A model generated the notes under the pieces. The model worked only from the letters and a program-made list of their open reading frames with translations, ran no database searches and was not told where the DNA came from. Both the position numbers and the translations under genes were made by a program. From the NCBI GenBank assembly GCA_024277615.1, contig JAJRUW010000019.1, positions 1 to 39,772 of the forward strand: DNA of 39,772 bases, in the 5' to 3' direction. Origin of the DNA: Fidelibacterota bacterium (GTDB taxonomy: Bacteria > Fidelibacterota > Marinisomatia > SCGC-AAA003-L08 > JACNLC01). Positions 1 through 6,912 of this stretch are shown here, in pieces (within the stretch, counting starts at the first letter, position 1; each line of letters starts with the position of its first letter).

Positions 1-93
1 TTTAGGGTCTGACTTACACGCTTTTACTATAGGGATTAAGGATAAAGCTCCCATACCTAATGCTGTCGATTTGATAAACTTTTTTCTGTCCAT
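1..93 (-). CDS. Start of an exported protein gene (partial, runs off window)
   Basis: Only the first 31 codons are in the window. They read MDRKKFIKSTALGMGALSLI and continue PIVKACKSDPK. This is a basic n-region (DRKKFIK) followed by a hydrophobic stretch and then Ala-Cys, as in a signal peptide, possibly Tat-like or a lipoprotein. The RKKF pattern resembles degenerate Tat motifs common in FCB bacteria, but the twin arginine is not intact. A clear AAAGGA ribosome binding site lies a few bases before the ATG, which supports the start. The function cannot be told from this fragment. Confidence 0.7.
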   Translation of the reverse strand, partial: MDRKKFIKSTALGMGALSLIPIVKACKSDPK

Positions 94-124
94 TATAATC
101 CTTTATTTTAATTGGTTAACTTTT

Positions 125-238
125 CTATATTGTTGCCAACGATTGTGTATCACCTATTGTTGTTATACCACCCAATTGGGCATGTAACAACAATTGTTGA
201 TATTTCTCATTTATCATAAAACTTAATTTTACTTCCAA
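125..238 (-). CDS. Possible 37-residue small ORF behind a strong Shine-Dalgarno
   Basis: On the minus strand a perfect AGGAGG (249-254) is followed after 10 bases by a TTG codon opening a 37-codon frame ending in TAG. The product begins MEVKLSFMINEKYQQLLLHA. It starts about 30 bases past the attC-like site at 268-340, where the next gene of an integron cassette would be expected. The non-ATG start, long spacing and short length make it doubtful. It may equally be the remnant of a longer gene or just leader sequence of the gene at 1-93. The 156-194 inverted repeat lies inside it. Confidence 0.2.
   Translation of the reverse strand: MEVKLSFMINEKYQQLLLHAQLGGITTIGDTQSLATI
156..194. repeat. 39-bp inverted repeat with inner palindrome
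   Basis: The outer arms ATTGTTGTTA and TAACAACAAT are perfect 10-base complements. They enclose the perfect palindrome CCCAATTGGG. It lies about 60-100 bases upstream of the start of the gene at 1-93. It could be an operator or a structured leader. There is no adjacent T-run as in an intrinsic terminator. Confidence 0.5.
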
Positions 239-267
239 CTGATATCTACCTCCTCATTTTCTTATGT

Positions 268-340
268 GCTATAACAACCAAGCTGTGCGGCGCAAACGAA
301 GCGCAGCCTAGTTTGCGTCCGATCGAGTATTTTGTTATGC
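268..340 (-). other. Integron attC-like recombination site
   Basis: Read on the minus strand the site begins GCATAACAA and ends TTGTTATAGC. The outer arms (ATAACAA 271-277 and TTGTTAT 332-338) pair perfectly. The inner arms CGCAAAC (291-297) and GTTTGCG (311-317) also pair perfectly and extend by a GG/CC step across one bulged base (318). Nested R and L box pairs with an extrahelical base, a core GTTATAG-type box, a length of 73 bp and a gene stop codon (TAA, 335-337) embedded in the first box are hallmarks of attC sites. No integrase gene is in the window, so this could be a lone cassette (a CALIN-type locus). Confidence 0.7.
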
Positions 341-784
341 ATTTTTTTGCAGGTACTCTAACACTGAATCCCAGTCTGGGTACTGATCTGTACAAAAATG
401 AATAAGCTCTCCTGCAAATGTATCTGCTCCGTTTTTTGTTCGATCATCCACTAAATATGCGCCATCATTTAGATTCTTGTGGTGAGAAAGAATTAGGCGC
501 TTATGTGCCTTTTCACCTATATGGTTCTTTACCCAAAGCAACTTATCGCTCCACGCGGATGGATTTTCCCAGGGTGCGGTAGAGAGAATATATGTATCAA
601 ATAATTCAGCCAGCTCGTTGAATGACTCAATGGCTTTAGGTATTGGCACCATAAGCGAAAATATCCCTGGCACTTCATCAAGCCGACCCTCATATTCTTT
701 TTTTACGGATTCATCAAGTTGGGCTATTCCTGAAGGAAAATCTACCAGCACATTATCCATATCTATGTACAATACTTTCTTCAA
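335..784 (-). CDS. 5'(3')-deoxyribonucleotidase-like HAD phosphatase (NT5C family)
   Basis: A 149-residue protein whose N terminus carries the HAD nucleophile motif DMDNVLVD (Asp8 nucleophile, Asp10 acid/base). It also has the LSTAPW motif near residue 70 and a C-terminal VDDRTKNG acidic motif. Together these match the NT5C/deoxyribonucleotidase family, which dephosphorylates deoxynucleoside monophosphates in the cytosol. The length fits small bacterial members. The start is supported by AGGAG before the ATG at 784. Its TAA stop lies inside the attC-like site, so it is probably the cargo of an integron gene cassette. The surrounding DNA looks more AT-rich than the main gene block, also suggesting transfer. 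The exact nucleotide substrate is unknown. Confidence 0.8.
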   Translation of the reverse strand: MKKVLYIDMDNVLVDFPSGIAQLDESVKKEYEGRLDEVPGIFSLMVPIPKAIESFNELAELFDTYILSTAPWENPSAWSDKLLWVKNHIGEKAHKRLILSHHKNLNDGAYLVDDRTKNGADTFAGELIHFCTDQYPDWDSVLEYLQKNA

Positions 785-1242
785 TGATGGCTCCTGGTTT
801 TATATGCATAAAGGGTGCGAAGCACCGTTTAACTATGTTTAACCAGCAGTATAACCAATTTGCAGTAATTTTATTTTACTTACTATCAACATTGCATATA
901 CAGCAATGTTCTCTGATTATCATTCCTCGGTTATACTGCAAAATATGCCGTATGACACATTTTGAAATTTTACTCATAAACTTTCACCGGGGCTCTTTAT
1001 TGTCAAGGGTACACGACGCATCACATGGGTGTAAACCGCTACGTACTTAAAACGTTGTGTATAAAAACATCTATGCCGTTAAATTTATTAAATCTCCATG
1101 TAATTTAGCGGTAACACATGCAATTTCCCAAAATAATAATGAAGATTATTTGTAAAACCGGTTACAAGCAGCATGTGCATCTTATTTCGGAGAACGTTGG
1201 CTTTCCGCTCTTTCGCTATCCTAAAAAGACTGCATGTAACAA
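785..1242. other. 458-bp gene-poor stretch with inverted repeats
   Basis: I see no convincing gene here. An 88-codon plus-strand frame (784-1050) has no recognisable domain and overlaps structured DNA. The stretch holds a hairpin with a GAA loop (about 810-832, GGTGC/GCACC), the nested inverted repeat at 846-939, and a stem CCGTTAAATT/AATTTAGCGG (1076-1111, one mismatch). It separates the cassette-like gene from the RNase Z gene and may be the remnant of further cassettes. Confidence 0.5.
846..939. repeat. Nested inverted repeat, possibly a second attC-like site
   Basis: The outer arms GCAGTATAACC (846-856) and GGTTATACTGC (929-939) are perfect 11-base complements. The inner arms AACATTGC (888-895) and GCAATGTT (903-910) are perfect 8-base complements around a 7-base loop. 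Nested arms, AAC...GTT order, a total length of 94 bp and a position just upstream of the nucleotidase start fit an attC closing the previous cassette. The spacers between arms (31 and 18 bases) are longer and more unequal than is usual for attC, so the identity is uncertain. Confidence 0.4.
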
Positions 1243-2010
1243 TTAATTGATGTCTGAAATTGTCTGTCTGCCGTCAGGTAGAATGGCGGCCCCACGATAG
1301 CGGATTTTCTGCAGGTCTTTTGTTTTGACACGGGGACTGAAATGTGTCAGATACAGACGCTTCACACCGGCGGTTTCGGCAAGGTCCAGAGCCTGCAGGG
1401 TAGTTGTATGAAAAGCTTTTTGTGCCAGTTCGGCCTGAGCGGGCTCAAAAGTCGCTTCATGGATCAGCACATCCGCTTTATGGGCCAGTCTGCTGCCGTT
1501 TTTGCAGGGAAGTGTATCGGTAATGAATGTAAGGGTTTTACCGAAAAAACTCTCGAAACGGTATCCGAAACAGGGAACTCCATGTTCTAAAGGTGCCGAT
1601 ATACTCTTAATCTCTCCGGCCAAATCAATCTGTGTAGTTTTGTCGGTAATGTAGAATTTAATAGTGTAATCCAGATGTATCCCCATATATTTCAGAGAGA
1701 TGTTAACATACTCTTCCAGAGCAGCCGGACCTGTGATTTCCAGTATAGAATTGATATGAAGCAGTTTGCGGTAAAATAACAGCGGTACGAGCCCGCCAAT
1801 ATGATCCGGATGCATGTGAGATATGAAAATATACTTCAGACGATTCCAGCGATAGCCGGCCTGCTGACAGTTCAAATACGTCCCCTCACCGCAATCCAGC
1901 ATGATATCGTAACCCGTCGTGGATATGATTACCGAAGAGACACTCCGCCCGGGCGTGGGCAACCCGGCAGAATTGCCGAGGATTTCGAAAGATTTTAAGC
2001 GCTGTTTCAT
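1243..2010 (-). CDS. rnz: Ribonuclease Z (tRNA 3' endonuclease), metallo-beta-lactamase fold
   Basis: A 255-residue protein with the zinc-binding motif HMHPDH at 65-70, preceded by DCGEGT (39-44), the family signature. Further metal ligands are visible as His143, Asp165 in FITDT, His201 and His223 in LTHFSPR. The N-terminal LGNSAGLPTPGR and the HEATF stretch (184-188) are also typical of the tRNase Z branch. RNase Z removes 3' trailers from precursor tRNAs in the cytosol. It is about 50 residues shorter than the usual ~305, with a short exosite region, so another phosphodiesterase of this fold is possible. It is monocistronic or the first gene of its strand block here. Confidence 0.75.
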   Translation of the reverse strand: MKQRLKSFEILGNSAGLPTPGRSVSSVIISTTGYDIMLDCGEGTYLNCQQAGYRWNRLKYIFISHMHPDHIGGLVPLLFYRKLLHINSILEITGPAALEEYVNISLKYMGIHLDYTIKFYITDKTTQIDLAGEIKSISAPLEHGVPCFGYRFESFFGKTLTFITDTLPCKNGSRLAHKADVLIHEATFEPAQAELAQKAFHTTTLQALDLAETAGVKRLYLTHFSPRVKTKDLQKIRYRGAAILPDGRQTISDIN

Positions 2011-2221
2011 TTAGCTTTCCTTATCGACGCAAAGCGACCTGTGATCGCCGGAACAGCATCGTTTTGCGTCAGGCTCATTTTTAAGGCTTGCTCCGCAAGA
2101 ATCATCCGTAAACCTGCGAGTTCAGGCTGTGGTCAAGTCCCGTGAAAGAGCAGTACTGTCATTTGAACAAAGATGATGCGCTCTTCGTTTTACGAGCCTG
2201 GCTGAGTGTTTTTCCCGATTC

Positions 2222-5200
2222 TCATTCATTGCCGAGAATAACATTGATCATATGAATCACATCGAGGATATTAACAATGCCATTCTGGTCCAGGTCGGCT
2301 ACGAAGGCTTCAAGGGAATCGAGCGGAGTAATCAACAGCACATGATTGACAACGAGTATAATATCCTGAACATTTACTTCTCCATCCTGGTTGACATCAC
2401 CCATGACCAGGGCAATGGGCTGTCTGGTGGTAATGAACAGGGCTGTGTGGTCGGAGATTTCCAATGCAGCCTCGGGATAAGTATTGTTGAAGCTGTACTG
2501 CAGACCGCCGGAGCCCAGTTGGTTTTCGATGCCCACGGTACAATAATCACCATGGTCAACTCCGCCATATTCCAAATCGCCCACAGAAGTATTATTGAAA
2601 TCTTTATATTGGATCAACAACTCATCATCCCCCGTGGGTGTGAGACTGTCGTACAGGATGATCTCAAAAGTTTCCGGGCTGTTCTGATCGTAAGTATGCA
2701 TATCCGACCATTCAATTACAACTGAATTGTCAGACTGCACTTTATAATAAACCTGACCGCCACCGGAGGTTTTCAGGTCATCCCAGAAGGCGGCCACCAT
2801 CGGAGAGGGACCTCCGGCACCTGGTATGGCATAATTCCTGAAAGACCGCATATTCGAATGACCGAAAGCCAACCAACCGTTTGTGCTGACGGTAATCTCA
2901 TCGTAATCCTCGCCGTAGAACGTAAAGGTAAAGGGCAGATCCAAATGTCCAGGCTGATATGTGAGGGGATTGCCATTGCCATTATCCGTCAAACCAAAAC
3001 TGGTACCATCGCCACTATGGTCGGGGTCTATCTCGATCCAGTCGTAAGGGTGGGCCAGATTGTAACCTAAGTCATTTGAGTCATAAATAAAATAGCCGTG
3101 TTGGTCTGGCCCCAGAGGATCTGTAACTGAGACTTCCCCGATTTGTAGGGGCAGATATTCCGTTTGGTCATACCCTGCAGAGGTAGTGACATGTGCCTCC
3201 AACGTCAGGATAGTACCATTGATGATATCCCCGCTGAAATCAAGAGTAACCGCTCCTTCTGAAGCGACAGTACTACCGGCAGGAATCCCGCTCCAGTTGA
3301 CAGAGCTTTCAACCACATCGATCAAATAGCTGATGAAAGTCAGTTCTACAGTTACATCGTCTGCACCGACAGAACCCTGATTCTCAAGCTGCAGAGAAAG
3401 TTCGGCCGTACTTCCCGGTTCGACGATACCGTCTTCGAGACTGTAACCCGTAATATGCAGTTTGGGAGCGTGTACTTCCAGGGGCAGCAGTCCTGTCCAC
3501 TGGTGCCCGTCCTCATCGCTAAATACAAGAGATACATCCAACGGTTCTCCCTCAACAGCCGACGGGGAGAGGACGGCGGTGAAGGAGCCGGACTGTTCAG
3601 CTCCCGGAGCAAGTTCATCTGCCCCGAGGTCTGCGGAATTCACGCTGAAAAGTTCTGAACCCACATTGATCGTTGCAGAAATATTGTATGCCGTTTCGAG
3701 ACCATAATTACTCAGTGTGAATCCTACAATACCTGTTTCACCTGCCGTGAGCAAACCGTCATCGTTGCCACTCGTTTCATCGAAAGTGAGGCTGCCTTCC
3801 ACATAATTTACCGAGGGTCCCGTGTCGGTAATCGTAAAAGTACTCTCAACGGGGATACAGTTCTTTTTGGTTGCCGTAAGATACACAGTTCCGGTGTAAT
3901 CCGTTGGCAGAGGCAGATTGGCTGTCCCCAGAGCGTCCGTAGTGCGGCTCACAAAAATCTCATCACCGTCGGTGACGGCAGTAAGCATAACATCCTCCAG
4001 GGGGTTGCCCGAGTCATCAACCATCGTCACGGGAATAAAATTTGTACCCAGCCCGAGAGATTCGGGATGATCGCAAGCCATACTGAGGGGTGTATCGGTC
4101 CGGAGATTGAGAGCCGGGTCTCCCATGAGGTTGTTCCAGTGGGTGAACATACTGACCTTCTGATCGGGGTCACCGGGGTAAGTATTATAAAGTACAAGCT
4201 TGCCATTTACCAGAGCCGACCCGGCGTAGTCAAGATCACGGGAGAAGATACCCTCCCAGACACCCATGTCGATGATATTGTTAAAAACCGTATGTGTCCC
4301 CAGTGTGGCTGTACCTATGGCCGCAACGGCTCCCTTGGGGTTATTCACTGTACCCACGCGAATAAAATACTCAGTCATCGCACTGCCTGCAAAAGACCCG
4401 GTTCCGCAGGTTATAAAGGTAACAAAAGGGGTTTTATAGCCGTTCGTAAGAGCACTGATATTGGAATTCGTAAAACCGCTGAAAAGTCCCCAGCCCCGAT
4501 AGTGAAAGTAGAGAACCCCTTCGCTGAGCTGATTCTGCATCCAGGAAGCCCAGTTGCTGCCACTGACCTTCTTGCGCACATCTTCAAAGCCGTAATTCTC
4601 CAGTAAACTTCCCACATACAAACCTACATCGGCAACAGAAGACCCGGAGTCAGACGGATCGCCGACCACGGCAGCTTTCTCAAACCAGTTATCCCCCGTG
4701 TACACTGCCTTTTCGTAACTGATGGTTTTATTGAGGACGTTGGCGAGATCACTGTTGTTGTTCACGGAAATCCGGCCGATAATGACCTCAGGAAGGATAT
4801 CATCACCGTCCAGCAGGGAATAGGGATGATCACCCTCGCCATTGTACCACGAAAAATTCTCAAAAAAAGTCGGAATGTTATAACCACCGCCTACATCCCC
4901 AACGAGTCCCACTATTTCCGGCGGCGGATCAAAACTCTCATAGGCATCCTGAATATAGGCTTTGATGGCGTTATTACCGGAACCGGTTGTTCCGGTATGT
5001 GCGGTATAAACGACCCAGCCCCGGCGATGCCGCCATTCTACAAGCTGCTGAAAATAGGGTGAATTGATGACACCGTTGGAGCCGCCACCGCAGATGTACA
5101 GTACTGCATGAGTCTGGAATTCCTCTTCGGTGCGGGGAGTATAGTTGACTATCAGGCTGCCATACAGTTTTTCGAATATACTTGAACGCGGTACGCTGAC

Positions 5201-5758
5201 CGTCGTCGGTTCGTTCTGATCGGCAGAGGCACTGAGCCGGATCTCAACTTCGTCCCAAACTTCCAGGTCCTCTGTGCTCCCGTTGTACCTGAAGGGTATC
5301 AGGCTAAGTGAAAGCAGTTTGACATCCCGCATGACCTGCGGCTCGGAGACGGTCAGGTTTTCCGTCGGATAGGTCAAAGCCTGCCCGTAAAAGGATGCAT
5401 CTTTTTCCGCTTTGGGCAGTTCTCCGGTAAAATCAACGGGCTGGGCCGGGGCAACCGAAAGGTTGGGGATAGTATATGAACTGATCACAGAAAACTCAAC
5501 GCTGTATGTAAAACCCGGTGCCATTTGAAAAAAAGTGGAAAATACAGGCAGTTCAGGCAGACCCGGCCGGAGCGTTGTACCCGCCTGGGGAGAAGAAATC
5601 TTTTGATCATCGCCAGCCGGAGTGAATGTCAAGTCCCCAAGGCTGAAATGCAAAGTCGTGACATCACTTTCGACTGATTGTACCGTAAAATGATCACCTG
5701 CTGCTGCCTGCAAAAAAACCGTAAAAATCGTAGCGATAAGAATAAGTTCCTGTTTCAT
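2222..5758 (-). CDS. Secreted C25 (gingipain-family) peptidase-like protein with C-terminal dockerin repeats
   Basis: 1178 residues. It has a signal peptide (residues 1-20), a propeptide-like region to about 200, and a C25 core at about 215-550. The core holds GLVGD (near 285-288), the LTNGYKTPFVTFITCGTG stretch with the expected nucleophile Cys451, and KGAVAAIGTA. Ig-like domains follow (about 560-880), then a concanavalin-like beta region, then two dockerin-type calcium motifs (GDVNQDGEVN and DLDQNGIVN) in the last 60 residues. C25 peptidases are exported Cys proteases, normally with a catalytic His in a GHG motif. Here the position reads HYRGWG (His419, Trp423), so activity is uncertain. 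There is no type IX FlgD-like tail. Confidence 0.85.
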   Translation of the reverse strand: MKQELILIATIFTVFLQAAAGDHFTVQSVESDVTTLHFSLGDLTFTPAGDDQKISSPQAGTTLRPGLPELPVFSTFFQMAPGFTYSVEFSVISSYTIPNLSVAPAQPVDFTGELPKAEKDASFYGQALTYPTENLTVSEPQVMRDVKLLSLSLIPFRYNGSTEDLEVWDEVEIRLSASADQNEPTTVSVPRSSIFEKLYGSLIVNYTPRTEEEFQTHAVLYICGGGSNGVINSPYFQQLVEWRHRRGWVVYTAHTGTTGSGNNAIKAYIQDAYESFDPPPEIVGLVGDVGGGYNIPTFFENFSWYNGEGDHPYSLLDGDDILPEVIIGRISVNNNSDLANVLNKTISYEKAVYTGDNWFEKAAVVGDPSDSGSSVADVGLYVGSLLENYGFEDVRKKVSGSNWASWMQNQLSEGVLYFHYRGWGLFSGFTNSNISALTNGYKTPFVTFITCGTGSFAGSAMTEYFIRVGTVNNPKGAVAAIGTATLGTHTVFNNIIDMGVWEGIFSRDLDYAGSALVNGKLVLYNTYPGDPDQKVSMFTHWNNLMGDPALNLRTDTPLSMACDHPESLGLGTNFIPVTMVDDSGNPLEDVMLTAVTDGDEIFVSRTTDALGTANLPLPTDYTGTVYLTATKKNCIPVESTFTITDTGPSVNYVEGSLTFDETSGNDDGLLTAGETGIVGFTLSNYGLETAYNISATINVGSELFSVNSADLGADELAPGAEQSGSFTAVLSPSAVEGEPLDVSLVFSDEDGHQWTGLLPLEVHAPKLHITGYSLEDGIVEPGSTAELSLQLENQGSVGADDVTVELTFISYLIDVVESSVNWSGIPAGSTVASEGAVTLDFSGDIINGTILTLEAHVTTSAGYDQTEYLPLQIGEVSVTDPLGPDQHGYFIYDSNDLGYNLAHPYDWIEIDPDHSGDGTSFGLTDNGNGNPLTYQPGHLDLPFTFTFYGEDYDEITVSTNGWLAFGHSNMRSFRNYAIPGAGGPSPMVAAFWDDLKTSGGGQVYYKVQSDNSVVIEWSDMHTYDQNSPETFEIILYDSLTPTGDDELLIQYKDFNNTSVGDLEYGGVDHGDYCTVGIENQLGSGGLQYSFNNTYPEAALEISDHTALFITTRQPIALVMGDVNQDGEVNVQDIILVVNHVLLITPLDSLEAFVADLDQNGIVNILDVIHMINVILGNE

Positions 5759-5915
5759 TGTTATTTCCTTGCTGTGTTATAAAGTCAAATTGTAAAAATA
5801 CACTTTCAATAGATCGTGTTAGAATAAAAGGTTTTTAAAAATCTCCAATTGGGATTCTTGTATCAGTTTGTAATTTCGGATCAAAATAATTAAGCAGCAA
5901 ACACGCACAATCAGC

Positions 5916-6674
5916 TTATGCCGTGCGGGCAGACACCCAGTTCACAAAGCCCAGCAGTCTTTTATGATGAGCGCCCTGCCAGTACACTTTCCCGCAGCCG
6001 GTACAGCGCGAAAAATTACGGTAATACTTTTTAGTCAGGGGTTTAAGCAAATTTATCACTTCTTCCATGGCCACTATCACAAGCAGTTCGTTGCAGGATG
6101 TGCAGCGCTCGAAAGGAGTCAGGCTATCGCGCAGATCGAAACGCTTTATTACTTCCAGTATCTGATCATTAGGGTGAACAGAACGCACATAATATCCCTT
6201 TTTTATTTCTTTACGCATGAGCAAACGTCGATCACGTGTGAGTATAATCAGACCAGACTCCGCAGCAATCCGTGCCAAGTCTGCATCTTTCAACTCAGGA
6301 TTTTCGCAAACGTCAATTCCCAGCAGCCGTAATTTGCGGGTCAACTTGCCGAGATGGACATCCGCAAGGAAACGGAGACGGCGCAGAGGTCGGCCCGAAA
6401 GATGAGTTTCAGCAGAAATATCCAAGCTCTCAAAAACTGGATATACAGAAATATCATCCCCGGACTTTATGCGGCAGCTGAAATCCACAGAAACTCCATT
6501 GACTAAAACCAGATCAACCTCCGGATGCGGTACGCCGCAGGATTCAATCACATCTTTTACAGTTGTGTTGTGGTTCAGCGAGCGTCGAAATCTAATTTTG
6601 CGGCGGGATGCAGGCAGAAAATCATTCAGTTCTTCATAAAACCGCAGTGTGACGAATATGGGTGCAGAGGTCAT
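5916..6674 (-). CDS. Ubiquitin-like/Mut7-C RNase domain protein with zinc ribbon
   Basis: 252 residues. Residues 5-85 form a ThiS/MoaD-like beta-grasp domain of the Ub-Mut7-C type. Residues 98-160 are a PIN-like Mut7-C domain with acidic residues at Asp105 (FLADVHLG), Asp130/Asp132 and Asp148 (LTRDRR). The C-terminal part carries two CxxC pairs (Cys191/194 and Cys224/227), a zinc ribbon. The family is predicted to be a nuclease linked to RNA processing, but its substrate is not established. The beta-grasp domain lacks a terminal Gly-Gly, as expected for a fused copy. It is flanked by noncoding DNA on both sides and so is probably transcribed alone. Confidence 0.85.
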   Translation of the reverse strand: MTSAPIFVTLRFYEELNDFLPASRRKIRFRRSLNHNTTVKDVIESCGVPHPEVDLVLVNGVSVDFSCRIKSGDDISVYPVFESLDISAETHLSGRPLRRLRFLADVHLGKLTRKLRLLGIDVCENPELKDADLARIAAESGLIILTRDRRLLMRKEIKKGYYVRSVHPNDQILEVIKRFDLRDSLTPFERCTSCNELLVIVAMEEVINLLKPLTKKYYRNFSRCTGCGKVYWQGAHHKRLLGFVNWVSARTA

Positions 6675-6839
6675 TTGATAATTTACAGCAGTGGGAAAAA
6701 TTTTACCGGGGAAAATTCACGGTGAAGTAAACCGGTGTGTGGGAAATGCTGCCGTTTGTAAAATAATCTCCCTGGTTCAAGCTGATGTGACAAAAGCAGT
6801 TTTAATCCTTTTAATCACCTGGCGGAGCTGAGGCTCTGT

Positions 6840-6900
6840 AAAATACCCGGCCAAAACTTAACAACTACGGAGACAAGAATCCGTTTCGACCGGGTATTTT
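6840..6900 (-). terminator. Intrinsic terminator-like hairpin after the selenoprotein gene
   Basis: The arms AAAATACCCGG (6840-6850) and CCGGGTATTTT (6890-6900) are perfect 11-base complements. A smaller inner stem ACGGA/TCCGT lies within the loop. On the minus strand it follows the stop codon at 6913 by 12 bases and ends in TTTT. Confidence 0.65.
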
Positions 6901-6912
6901 CTGTTTAATATT

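Noticed and set aside
156-194. attC site at the 39-bp inverted repeat
   Set aside because: The arms are in GTT...AAC order, the reverse of attC boxes, and the centre is a simple palindrome.
784-1050. 88-residue plus-strand ORF
   Set aside because: No recognisable domain, overlaps the nested inverted repeat, and no credible ribosome site.
4067-4606. 179-residue plus-strand ORF
   Set aside because: It lies wholly antisense within the C25 peptidase gene, which has clear domains.
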